DNA of 15,627 nt from positions 405,159 to 420,785 of the forward strand of contig CP070660.1 in NCBI GenBank assembly GCA_020355145.1, in the 5' to 3' direction. Origin of the DNA: Deltaproteobacteria bacterium. Its GTDB lineage: Bacteria; Desulfobacterota; DSM-4660; Desulfatiglandales; B25-G16. Numbering within the stretch: the first letter of the stretch is position 1; each line of letters starts with the position of its first letter. The position numbers were made by a program, and so were the translations under genes. Shown here in pieces: positions 1 to 6,638 of this stretch. The notes under the pieces are model-generated. The model worked only from the letters and a program-made list of their open reading frames with translations, ran no database searches and was not told the origin of the DNA.

Positions 1-89
1 CGAAGAATCTCTCTTGAGCTTCTCTGTTCAATAGCTTTTTTCAACCACTGCGCTATTTTTTTTGGCTGTTCAAATATTTCCTGGTCCAC
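1..89 (-). CDS. N-terminal fragment of a possible SIS-domain (GlmS-like) protein, cut by window edge
   Basis: On the minus strand a GTG codon at 89 opens a frame that stays open to the window edge (29 codons). A purine-rich AAAGGTGG lies 12 bases upstream (102-109), a slightly long but usable spacing. The peptide contains EIFEQPKKIAQWLKKAIEQ. The EIFEQP motif followed by a helix resembles the start of the sugar-isomerase (SIS) half of GlmS-type enzymes, which bind phosphosugars. It lies 90 bases downstream of the RadC-N gene on the same strand and could be the next gene of that operon. With only 29 residues the family assignment is tentative, and the rest lies outside the window. Confidence 0.35.
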   Translation of the reverse strand, partial: MDQEIFEQPKKIAQWLKKAIEQRSSREIL

Positions 90-179
90 GATTAGCCCTA
101 ACCACCTTTGTTAATAGATACTACTACCCCAACAACTGTCAATCGAAAGTGCCACACCTTTCTTCCTATTTAGTTTTTC

Positions 180-509
180 TCAACAATTTCTTACTCTTTC
201 ATGGTCCTTTAATACTTGGTTAACCATCCTTCGTGCAATCTCAAAGGCAGCAGCAATCCTTATGATTTTCACATCCCCGAGTCCTTTTATCTTAAGAAAC
301 TTGTGTAAAGGCTGGTTTGCCATTCCCTTGAATGGGCCGAAGTTGGCAAAAATCTCTTCGGCAATCTCTTCGGCAGGTTTGCCTTTAATACCCGATGAAA
401 TCAAGATGGCGAGAAGCTCAGTATCTGTTAGGCTTTCTGGCCCAAGTTCCCTTAGTTTACCCCCAGGATGCCGCCACTTCTGAGATGTTGAATCCATTTT
501 CAACCTCAT
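180..509 (-). CDS. RadC N-terminal (UPF0758 helix-hairpin-helix) domain protein lacking the JAB/MPN domain
   Basis: The 109-residue protein matches only the N-terminal part of RadC. PGGKLRELGPESLTDTELLAILISSGIKGK (residues about 15-44, split here by domain) is the typical RadC opening. FLKIKGLGDVKIIRIAAAFEIARR (about 70-93) is the helix-hairpin-helix with its KGLGDVK turn. Normal RadC proteins are about 220-230 residues and carry a C-terminal metalloprotease-like JAB/MPN domain (HxHP...D), which is absent here. The protein ends naturally soon after the HhH. The start overlaps no neighbour: the HTH gene stops at 513, three bases before this ATG, and its final codons (AGAGGAAG) supply a Shine-Dalgarno sequence. 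A second ATG four codons in is an alternative start. Coupling with a DNA-binding HTH gene suggests a DNA-related role, but no function is established for the isolated domain. Confidence 0.85.
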   Translation of the reverse strand: MRLKMDSTSQKWRHPGGKLRELGPESLTDTELLAILISSGIKGKPAEEIAEEIFANFGPFKGMANQPLHKFLKIKGLGDVKIIRIAAAFEIARRMVNQVLKDHERVRNC

Positions 510-512
510 AGT

Positions 513-683
513 TTAGTTCTTCCTCTGTTTTTCCACCCACCTATTTATATCCTCTTTTTTGAAACGCCATTGATTGGCTATTTTAAGGGCTGGGATTCTG
601 CCCTTCTCAACCATCTTATATAATGTGGGTTTGCTTATTTTTAGATACCTTGAAAGCTCTTTAAGGGTAAGGAGTTCTTCCAT
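513..683 (-). CDS. Excisionase-like helix-turn-helix DNA-binding protein (56 aa)
   Basis: This small gene encodes 56 residues beginning MEELLTLKELSRYLKISK, followed by PTLYKMVEKGRIPALKI and an NQWRFKKEDINRWVE segment. That is the standard winged-helix/MerR-like 'helix_turn_helix_17' (excisionase family, TIGR01764-type) layout: a LTLKELSxYLKIS helix-turn-helix, a GRIPAxK wing and a WRFxxxDIxxW tail. The whole protein is essentially this single domain. It is the first gene of a minus-strand operon and ends three bases before the RadC-N start, implying translational coupling. A 22-bp AT-rich palindrome sits in its upstream region and is a candidate operator, possibly for this protein itself (inference). 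Alternatives are a phage-type excisionase or a small transcription regulator. Confidence 0.85.
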   Translation of the reverse strand: MEELLTLKELSRYLKISKPTLYKMVEKGRIPALKIANQWRFKKEDINRWVEKQRKN

Positions 684-730
684 ATTCAGGGTCCAAAAGA
701 TTATTTTCTGTGTTTTCTGTTGATCAAAGT

Positions 731-760
731 TAGTAGATATTAATATTTACTAGAAGTCAA
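731..760 (-). promoter_or_regulatory. Promoter region of the HTH-radC-N operon with overlapping palindrome
   Basis: TTGACT on the minus strand (760-755) is a good -35 candidate. Bases 731-752 form TAGTAGATATTAATATTTAC plus TA, an 11+11 palindrome with a single G.T pair, covering the spacer and -10 area. No perfect -10 is present; the best is TATCTA or TCTACT at 15 to 17 bp spacing. The dyad lies about 50 bp upstream of the HTH start codon, a position suited to repression. The operator role is inferred. Confidence 0.45.
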
Positions 761-854
761 GAAGGATTCTTTGAAGCAATCCCCAAAGATTTGGCGCCGA
801 TCAGAGGCAGTTTGGAGCTATCTGTCGGGGAAATTGAATTGATGGGAAAAATTT

Positions 855-883
855 TTGACGGGGTTTTCATAGTATGTTATAAA
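855..883 (+). promoter_or_regulatory. Sigma70-type promoter for the tRNA-Ser pair
   Basis: TTGACG (855-860) and TATAAA (878-883) are separated by exactly 17 bases. The -10 box ends nine bases before the first base of the tRNA-Ser(UGA) gene, so transcription would start just ahead of the mature 5' end. This is a near-consensus housekeeping promoter. Confidence 0.75.
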
Positions 884-892
884 AAAGATCGT

Positions 893-983
893 GGAGGGAT
901 GTCCGAGTGGTTTAAGGAGGCGGTCTTGAAAACCGCTGTCCGCTTAAGGTGGACCGTGGGTTCGAATCCTACTCCCTCCGCCA
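893..983 (+). tRNA. tRNA-Ser (anticodon UGA), CCA encoded
   Basis: The acceptor stem GGAGGGA (893-899) pairs with TCCCTCC (973-979), followed by G and an encoded CCA (981-983). The anticodon loop is CTTGAAA inside a GCGGT/ACCGC stem, giving anticodon TGA (reads UCA and relatives). A long variable arm and a GGTTCGAATCC T-arm make it a class II tRNA, as expected for serine. Mature length is 91 nt with CCA. It is followed after 56 bases by a second serine tRNA. Confidence 0.97.
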
Positions 984-1039
984 AGAGATCTAACCTTGTT
1001 TGATTCCACGCTTGATGTATCCCACTTAACCGGGGTTGC

Positions 1040-1132
1040 GGAGAGATGGCCGAGTTGGCTGAAGGCGCTCGCCTGCTAAGTGAGTGTAGGGCGAAAGTTC
1101 TACCGAGGGTTCGAATCCCTCTCTCTCCGCCA
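1040..1132 (+). tRNA. tRNA-Ser (anticodon GCU), CCA encoded
   Basis: The acceptor stem GGAGAGA (1040-1046) pairs with TCTCTCC (1122-1128), followed by G and CCA (1130-1132). The anticodon arm CTCGC / GTGAG (one G.T pair) presents loop CTGCTAA, anticodon GCT, which reads AGC/AGU. A long variable arm identifies a class II serine tRNA; total length is 93 nt. It is probably co-transcribed with the upstream tRNA-Ser(UGA). No clear Rho-independent terminator is visible just after it. Confidence 0.97.
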
Positions 1133-1147
1133 ATTAGAAAAGGCCCT

Positions 1148-1540
1148 TCATTCCTTCCATCTCAGAACAAAGCCATGTAAAACATAGTAATCTAAAGCCA
1201 ACGCCGGGAATCCCGGGTATCCAAGTAATGGCATTTCAACCAGCCTGCCATTCCTTAAGAATCGATTTCCGTCCTTCTGGGTAGTTGACTGGATTTAATT
1301 TTGAGTTATATGCAAACTGGTTCTCATATACTTTCTCTAGATAGAAGGGGACATTTATGCGGTCAGGCTTGTCTATAGTGAAAGTGCGATGCTCAATATT
1401 TTGACGCTTGGTTAAATTCAGGCTGACTTGCCAATATCCATACTTGCTAACCGGACAGTTCTGTTGTAGATTTCATATGCTCGTCTTGACATTTTTCCGA
1501 TAAAAGAGATATCTTTCACGTCTGAATAGAACCCGTTGAA
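1148..1540 (-). pseudogene. Frameshifted remnant of an unrecognised protein (about 130 residues, three frames)
   Basis: No intact ORF exists here, but three minus-strand segments read like real protein and join in order. The first (about 1540-1450) contains GFYSDVKDISFIGKMSRRAY and EIYNRTVRLA. After a frame change near 1440-1455 it continues with KYGYWQVSLNLTKRQNIEHR, then VPFYLEKVYENQFAYNSK, and ends at a TGA at 1236. A third frame begins immediately after (ATG at about 1232) with MPLLGYPGFPALALDYYVLH and stops at 1148. The piece is compatible with the C-terminal part of a protein with a hydrophobic tail, but I do not recognise the family. It lies downstream of the tRNA pair on the opposite strand. 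The reading is by eye and needs a frameshift-aware search. Confidence 0.5.
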
Positions 1541-1570
1541 TCAAAGCTAAGGTAGGAGATGGATTAACCT

Positions 1571-1651
1571 ATTGCCGTGATTGGGGGTGGTTCTGCAGGG
1601 CTTTCCTCAGCTATACCACTAGGAATTTTTGTATTACAATCAACAATTTAG
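1571..1651 (+). pseudogene. 26-codon scrap of an FAD/NAD(P)-binding N-terminus
   Basis: Directly after a TAA, the plus strand reads IAVIGGGSAGLSSAIPLGIF and then six more codons to a TAG. GGGSAGLSSA is the GxGxxGxxxA dinucleotide-binding loop that opens many flavoproteins. There is no start codon in a normal position and the frame ends at once. It stands just ahead of an intact flavoprotein gene with the analogous GAGPSGATAA loop, but in a different frame, so it is a decayed remnant and not an extension of that gene. Confidence 0.4.
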
Positions 1652-1671
1652 AAAATAGAACAGTGAAAGCT

Positions 1672-2856
1672 ATGCATTGCTATGATGTCGTCATAATTGG
1701 AGCAGGTCCCTCTGGAGCCACGGCGGCATACCATTGTGCAAAGTCCGGTTTAGATACACTGTTTGTGGATAAGAGCCAATTCCCCCGTTATAAGGGATGT
1801 GGAGGAGGATTATCAGAGCAAGCGATGTCGTATCTGGATTTCCCCGTAAATGACAAAGTCATTGAACGAGACGTCTATGCGGCCAGGATACGATTTGGCA
1901 CTGAGGCTATTGAGGTACAAAAGCCGTATAGGATTGCGGCTTTGGTAACACGTTCAAAATTTGACTATTTCTTAGTGCAACGGGCAATAGAAGTTGGAGC
2001 AAAGTTTCTGGAAAATGAGAGGGTCACTGAATTGAGAGTATCGGACGAATGCGTTGATATCACGACCAATAAAAAAAAGCTACAAGCTAAGCTGGTGATC
2101 GGTGCTGATGGTTCCCAAGGAGTTTCTTTTCGCTCTGTGTCTGACCGCCTTAGAAGGGGTGAATACGCAGTAGGGGTAGTCACAGAAAACACCGCTGATA
2201 ATAGTGAGATAGACAAGTATATATTTAATAGTGTGGAGATTCATTTCGGGGTTACCACGATGGGATATGGGTGGGTTTTTCCTCACGAAGGATATCTTAA
2301 TGTAGGTGTTGCTGGTATTGCGGATAAGTTAAGAAATCCGAAAAAGATACTGACCGATTTCATAAGGGAAAGAGGCTTTCACGGACAATATAGATTTCAT
2401 GCTCACAGGCTACCCATATACGGAGCGGTAAAGAAGAAGGTCAGGGATAGAATCATTCTTGTTGGAGATGCTGCAGGCTATGTTGATTCCTTCTTAGGTG
2501 AGGGTATTGCCTATGCCATTCTTTCAGGAAAAATTGCAGCAGGTGTCTGCTATGAAGCTTTACAACATAATGATGGATGGAGGGAGGATTTTCTCAAGCT
2601 CTATAATGATATGTGCTATGAGCAGTTCGAGCATAATCTCAGATACTCACTCGTTTCCGCGAAGCTGATGCACAGATTTCCAAATTTGTTCCTTAGTCTT
2701 ATGGCATCTGACGAGAATACTGTAGATCGCTTTCTTGAGATCCCTGCTGGTAGGTTAACCCATAGAGGGTATCTACAGTGGATGATACCGAGACTTCCGA
2801 GCTGTCTCCTGCGTAGGACTGTAAAAAAAATGTTACAATGGAAAGATATTGGATAG
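1672..2856 (+). CDS. Geranylgeranyl reductase family FAD-dependent oxidoreductase
   Basis: This 394-residue flavoprotein belongs to the geranylgeranyl reductase family (TIGR02032 type), whose members reduce double bonds of isoprenoid chains on chlorophylls, archaeal-type lipids or quinones using FAD. Seen: the N-terminal dinucleotide fold VVIIGAGPSGATAAYHCAKS; the family's cysteine-glycine signature FPRYKGCGGGLS near residue 45; LVIGADGSQG in the middle; and the second FAD motif IILVGDAAGYVDSFLGEGIA near residue 265. The length is typical. No good Shine-Dalgarno is visible. I chose ATG 1672, which places the FAD fold close to the N-terminus; GTG 1663 (three residues longer) is also possible. 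It stands alone on plus and converges on the CysK-CysS gene 24 bases away. The actual substrate is unknown; menaquinone or polyprenyl lipids are plausible, given the IspH-UbiA fusion in the same window. Confidence 0.88.
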   Translation: MHCYDVVIIGAGPSGATAAYHCAKSGLDTLFVDKSQFPRYKGCGGGLSEQAMSYLDFPVNDKVIERDVYAARIRFGTEAIEVQKPYRIAALVTRSKFDYFLVQRAIEVGAKFLENERVTELRVSDECVDITTNKKKLQAKLVIGADGSQGVSFRSVSDRLRRGEYAVGVVTENTADNSEIDKYIFNSVEIHFGVTTMGYGWVFPHEGYLNVGVAGIADKLRNPKKILTDFIRERGFHGQYRFHAHRLPIYGAVKKKVRDRIILVGDAAGYVDSFLGEGIAYAILSGKIAAGVCYEALQHNDGWREDFLKLYNDMCYEQFEHNLRYSLVSAKLMHRFPNLFLSLMASDENTVDRFLEIPAGRLTHRGYLQWMIPRLPSCLLRRTVKKMLQWKDIG

Positions 2857-2880
2857 CCCTGATTTCCTTGTCTGTGGCAT

Positions 2881-5190
2881 TCATTTAATCTTTCGCCACC
2901 TTGTTCCAGATTCTGTGTCAATCACCTCAACACCCAATTTCTTCAGCTCATCTCTTATCTTGTCGGCCTTTGCCCAGTCCCTTTTTTGCCGAGCATAGGC
3001 TCTTTCCTTTATCAATTCCTCTATCTGTTTAGAAGGTTTTAGCTCTTGCAGATCCATCACCATGAGCACTGAGTTGACCCCCGAGATGACATCTTCGATC
3101 CTATTTCGATCAGCCTGGTCTAATCCATTAGAATCCATTATGCGGTTAATATCACGTATAAATTCAAAAAGTGCGGCCAGGGCAGGTGGAATGTTCAGAT
3201 CATCATCTATAGCCTCCACAAACCTATGTTTTAGATCATAGATCAATTGATCAACCTCACTATTAACTGGGCCTCTTTGGCAGGAGCGGAGCTTATGGAC
3301 GAATCTGTCTAAACGAGAGACCGTATTTTTCGCTATATCCAGCTTTGACCATGAAAAATCGATTGCCTTCCTGTAATGGCTACTGATAAGCCAGAATCGA
3401 ATCTCCCTTCCTGTATATCCCTTATTTAGCACGTCTCTAAGGGTGATAGTCTTTCCTGTGGGAATTTCAGGAACTCTTTCCGCTTTTACCAATTCATTAT
3501 GAACCCAGTAGTTAGCCAATGGCTTGCCAGTAAGGGCCTCTGATATAGCCATATCGTTTTCATGGTGTGGAAAGATCAGGTCCATACTTCCTGTATGAAT
3601 ATCGAATGTTTCACCAAGATATTTCATGGCCATGGCAGCACATTCTATGTGCCACCCTGGTCGGGCATTTCCCCATCTAGTGGAAAAGAAGATCCCCCTT
3701 TTAAGTTCATTCAATGTTGATCTCTTAAGCAGGGTAAAATCCCTTGGGTTGTCTTTTTCATATTGATCAAGGTCAACCGTTTTACCCACCCTGATTTTGT
3801 TTAAATCCACCCTTGAGAGTTTACCATAATCACTAAAACGGGAGATGTCGAAATAGACAGAGCGCAGTCTTTCATAGGCAAGACCTCTTTCTAAGAGTTT
3901 TTCAGTAAAATCTATCATCTCCTTCACATGTTGACTGGCTAAGGGGTAATTGGTAGCCCTTTTGATATTTAGGGTATCCATATCCTTGAGGAATTCCCTG
4001 TAATACCTTCCAGTGAATTTCTTTATCTCCTCTCCCGCAGCCTCTGATCCCTGAATAGTCTTATCATCCAGATCTGTAATATTCATTATATGGGTTACAG
4101 CAAAGCCCTTAGACTCAAGGTAACGTCTGAGTAAGTCAGCAACGACATACCTCCTGCAATTGGCAATATCAATTAATTTTGATACTGTCGGTCCGCATGA
4201 ATAGATAGAGACCTTGTTCTCTTTAATGGGGATAAATACATCTTTCTGCCTGCTCAACGTATTATAGAATTTGGTGTCGGCCTTCTTTCTGTCCATAAAT
4301 AGATTAGTACTTAGATATCGTTCCCCGCCATCAGGGAATATAACCACAAGTAGACCCCCTTTTATCTCCTGGGCTACCTTAAGGGCAACGGCCATAGCTG
4401 CCCCTGAGCTCATACCCACAAAGATGCCCTCTTCTTTGGCAAGTCTCCTGGTCATCTGGAAGGCCTCTTCGTCTTCAATATTGATAATACGATCAAGAAG
4501 GCCTTTATCAAATATTCCAGGGCGATAAGATTCCTTCATATTTTTCATCCCCTGGATTCTATGACCCAGATATGGCTCGACTCCAACTATCTCTATCTTT
4601 GCATTGTATTGCTTCAGTCTCTTAGAAAGACCCATCGCCGTGCCTGTGGTACCCATGGTAGCTACTACCATGGTCACTTTTCCGCCAGTCTGTTCCCAAA
4701 TTTCAACGGCTGTTCCATTATAATGGGTCATCCAGTTGCTTTCATTGTTAAATTGGTCTGCCAGCCAGTATTTGTCTGGCTCTTCTCTAATCAGATTATA
4801 TGCTTCTTCAATAGCCCCATCAGTGCCAAGATGAGATGGGGTATGCCTAAGGCCTGCCCCAAACGCCTTCAGTATCTTTCTTCTTTCCTCGCTAACTGCA
4901 TCGGACATGGTGAGGATTAACCGATAACCTTTAATAGCAGCAACAATGGCGAGCCCTATCCCTGTATTACCGCTTGTTGCCTCTGCGATTATCTTATCCT
5001 TGGTTAAGTCACCATTTCTCTCTGCATGTTCGATCATAGAGAGGGCTATTCTATCTTTAACAGATCCCCCGGGATTGAAAGACTCAAGTTTTGCGAATAT
5101 CTCAACCTTATCATTTTTGTTAAGGTATCTTATGGGAACGATAGGCGTGTTTCCAATTGTATCTAAAATGTTATTGTATTTCTTAGTCAC
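2881..5190 (-). CDS. Cysteine synthase fused to a cysteinyl-tRNA-synthetase-like module with lost HIGH and KMSKS motifs
   Basis: This single 769-residue ORF starts at GTG. Residues 1-300 form a complete O-acetylserine (thiol) lyase-type enzyme: NPGGSVKDR with PLP lysine K45, TSGNTG at 72-77, the phosphate loop GTTGT at 180-184, and GMSSGA at 259-264. Residues 307-769 align over their whole length with CysS: FYNTLSRQKDVF, SCGPTV (C332), NITDLDDKTI (370-379), GWHIEC (C517), FPHHEN (540-545), the alpha-helical DALR region and a C-terminal anticodon-binding-like tail. The zinc/cysteine-site ligands C332, C517, H and E (542-544) remain. However, the HIGH position reads DIAN (341-344) and the KMSKS position reads VPEIP (573-577), so adenylation chemistry is probably lost or changed. 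The CysK half should make cysteine. The CysS half may bind or channel cysteine, bind tRNA, or regulate (inference). A separate true CysS would then be needed elsewhere. Confidence 0.93.
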   Translation of the reverse strand: MTKKYNNILDTIGNTPIVPIRYLNKNDKVEIFAKLESFNPGGSVKDRIALSMIEHAERNGDLTKDKIIAEATSGNTGIGLAIVAAIKGYRLILTMSDAVSEERRKILKAFGAGLRHTPSHLGTDGAIEEAYNLIREEPDKYWLADQFNNESNWMTHYNGTAVEIWEQTGGKVTMVVATMGTTGTAMGLSKRLKQYNAKIEIVGVEPYLGHRIQGMKNMKESYRPGIFDKGLLDRIINIEDEEAFQMTRRLAKEEGIFVGMSSGAAMAVALKVAQEIKGGLLVVIFPDGGERYLSTNLFMDRKKADTKFYNTLSRQKDVFIPIKENKVSIYSCGPTVSKLIDIANCRRYVVADLLRRYLESKGFAVTHIMNITDLDDKTIQGSEAAGEEIKKFTGRYYREFLKDMDTLNIKRATNYPLASQHVKEMIDFTEKLLERGLAYERLRSVYFDISRFSDYGKLSRVDLNKIRVGKTVDLDQYEKDNPRDFTLLKRSTLNELKRGIFFSTRWGNARPGWHIECAAMAMKYLGETFDIHTGSMDLIFPHHENDMAISEALTGKPLANYWVHNELVKAERVPEIPTGKTITLRDVLNKGYTGREIRFWLISSHYRKAIDFSWSKLDIAKNTVSRLDRFVHKLRSCQRGPVNSEVDQLIYDLKHRFVEAIDDDLNIPPALAALFEFIRDINRIMDSNGLDQADRNRIEDVISGVNSVLMVMDLQELKPSKQIEELIKERAYARQKRDWAKADKIRDELKKLGVEVIDTESGTRWRKIK

Positions 5191-5273
5191 TATTTCTTCT
5201 GGACCTTAAAGAGGGTTATTGTTGAGTCGATATCTCTAAATAAACTATTTAGTATAGCAATAAAATAAGGGCC

Positions 5274-5978
5274 TTAACGGCCAAAAGAGCAAACCTTGAT
5301 ACAAATCCCGCAAATTGGGAAACCCACATTGGGAATAGTTGAAAATTCGCCAACAAGTTTTTCTACACACCGTGAAAGGTAAAATGCCTCTTCCCTGCTT
5401 TGGTAACTACCTTTTGTCCCAACACCCTTAATAGCTCCTACTGGACAGGCGTCACTGCATAGGGTACATCCTCCACAAAGATTCTTTATAGGACTATCTA
5501 TTTTAAGCAGTACATCAGTAAGCACTGTGACGAGTCTTATGCGAGGACCGACATGGGGGTTCACCAGAAGCAGACTTTTCCCTTGCCAACCTAATCCGGC
5601 CATCCTTCCCACTGCCTTATGGGAGATTGCACCATACCAATTCTCCCTATCCAAGACCTGGGATGCAGGAATAGGTAGACTATTAAACCCATCTCTTTGA
5701 AGGATATTTGCGGTGTGAAAGGCAATTTCGTCAAGGAGCCTGTTGGCAGATTGATAAACAGAAGAATAAAGAGGAGTTGGCCTATCGATTATCTGCTCAA
5801 AAACAGCGGTGGGGACTCTTACAGCAATAGAGATCGCCCGATTAAAGGAATCCAATAGGTCTGGTGGATCTAATGAAAGATGTTTTAAGGGCCCAGTATC
5901 TGCCACACCGACAAGATCCGCGCCTAATTCGATGATAGTAGCCTTTATCCCTTCTGTGTAGTTATTATTCTTTCTCAT
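5274..5978 (-). CDS. 4Fe-4S double-cluster protein, epoxyqueuosine-reductase-like but atypical
   Basis: The C-terminal part of this 234-residue protein carries eight cysteines in a two-cluster ferredoxin arrangement: C168, C171, C174 and C178-P (CGGCTLCSDACP), then C204, C223, C226 and C230. The preceding GLGWQGKSLLLVNPHVGPR (129-147) is the signature of the QueG/epoxyqueuosine reductase superfamily. Two things argue against a true QueG: the protein is much shorter than the usual 320-380 residues, and the catalytic DxxPVLER-type segment before GLGW is replaced by ISHKAVGRM. It is better called a QueG-like iron-sulfur protein of unknown substrate. It begins three bases after the macro-domain gene's stop, so the two form an operon. 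Confidence 0.85.
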   Translation of the reverse strand: MRKNNNYTEGIKATIIELGADLVGVADTGPLKHLSLDPPDLLDSFNRAISIAVRVPTAVFEQIIDRPTPLYSSVYQSANRLLDEIAFHTANILQRDGFNSLPIPASQVLDRENWYGAISHKAVGRMAGLGWQGKSLLLVNPHVGPRIRLVTVLTDVLLKIDSPIKNLCGGCTLCSDACPVGAIKGVGTKGSYQSREEAFYLSRCVEKLVGEFSTIPNVGFPICGICIKVCSFGR

Positions 5979-5981
5979 GTG

Positions 5982-6512
5982 CTAGGTAAAAACCTCTTTA
6001 AATAACCTCTGATATCTCTTATGAACCTCAGTACCAAAACAGACAAAGATAACCTTTTTAATGGATTGATTGGTTGGAAGAAAGGACCTGGTTTCCCTTA
6101 ATGCAATATTTACTGCCCTTTCCAGTGGAAACCTGTAGGCACCAGTACTTATGGATGGAAAGGCCACTGTAACTGCACCGATCTCTATGGCTGCCTTAAA
6201 GGAATTTCTATAACAACTGGCCAGCAAGTCATCCTCATTCCTATTCCCACCAGACCAGATTGGACCGACTGTATGGATAACCCACTTTGCAGGTAATCGA
6301 TATCCCTTTGTTACGCGTGCCTCCCCAGTTGGGCAACCACCTATCTTCCTCGTTTCAGCAAGAAGTTCTGGACCAGCCGCCCTGTGTATCGCCCCATCAA
6401 CACCTCCACCTCCAAGAAGTGAGCTGTTGGCAGCATTGACAATGGCATCCACCTCCATCTTCGTAATATCTCCCTGAAGGATCTCTATTCTATCCTTTAA
6501 TTCTCTTTCCAT
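5982..6512 (-). CDS. Macro-domain protein (O-acetyl-ADP-ribose deacetylase type, YmdB-like)
   Basis: This 176-residue single macro domain would bind ADP-ribose and hydrolyse O-acetyl-ADP-ribose or ADP-ribosyl esters in the cytoplasm. Seen: QGDIT (13-17) with the adenine-contacting aspartate; VDAIVNAANSSLLGGGGVDG (21-40), including the catalytic NAAN and GGGG-VDGAIH loop; GYRLPAKWVIHTVGP; and the second ribose/phosphate loop SISTGAYRFPLERA. All key residues of the MacroD/YmdB class are present and the length is normal. A strong Shine-Dalgarno, AAAGGAGGAGGGG, precedes the ATG. It is the first gene of a two-gene minus operon with the QueG-like iron-sulfur protein and divergent from dus. Confidence 0.95.
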   Translation of the reverse strand: MERELKDRIEILQGDITKMEVDAIVNAANSSLLGGGGVDGAIHRAAGPELLAETRKIGGCPTGEARVTKGYRLPAKWVIHTVGPIWSGGNRNEDDLLASCYRNSFKAAIEIGAVTVAFPSISTGAYRFPLERAVNIALRETRSFLPTNQSIKKVIFVCFGTEVHKRYQRLFKEVFT

Positions 6513-6545
6513 CGATCCCCTCCTCCTTTAGTACCTTTTAAAATA

Positions 6546-6574
6546 GAAATAGTTTAAAGCCCTCTTGAAGTCAA
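6546..6574 (-). promoter_or_regulatory. Candidate promoter for the macro-domain operon
   Basis: On the minus strand, TTGACT (6574-6569) and TATTTC (6551-6546) are spaced 17 bases apart, about 35 bases upstream of the macro gene's start. A short perfect dyad CTTGA-AG-TCAAG (6564-6575) overlaps the -35 box and might be an operator half-site pair. The -10 box is weak, so confidence is limited. Confidence 0.4.
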
Positions 6575-6638
6575 GAACCAAGGATGCTGAAGGCGTTATT
6601 AGATTGTAATGGGAAAGAGATTAATTTAAAATAACGCT

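Noticed and set aside
791..1003. 70-codon plus-strand frame running through the tRNA-Ser gene
   Set aside because: Its EWFKEAVLKTAV...VGSNPTPSA part is simply the translated tRNA-Ser sequence.
4271..5209. Plus-strand frames opposite the CysK half
   Set aside because: They are shadows of the strongly conserved minus-strand gene, with no recognisable motifs.
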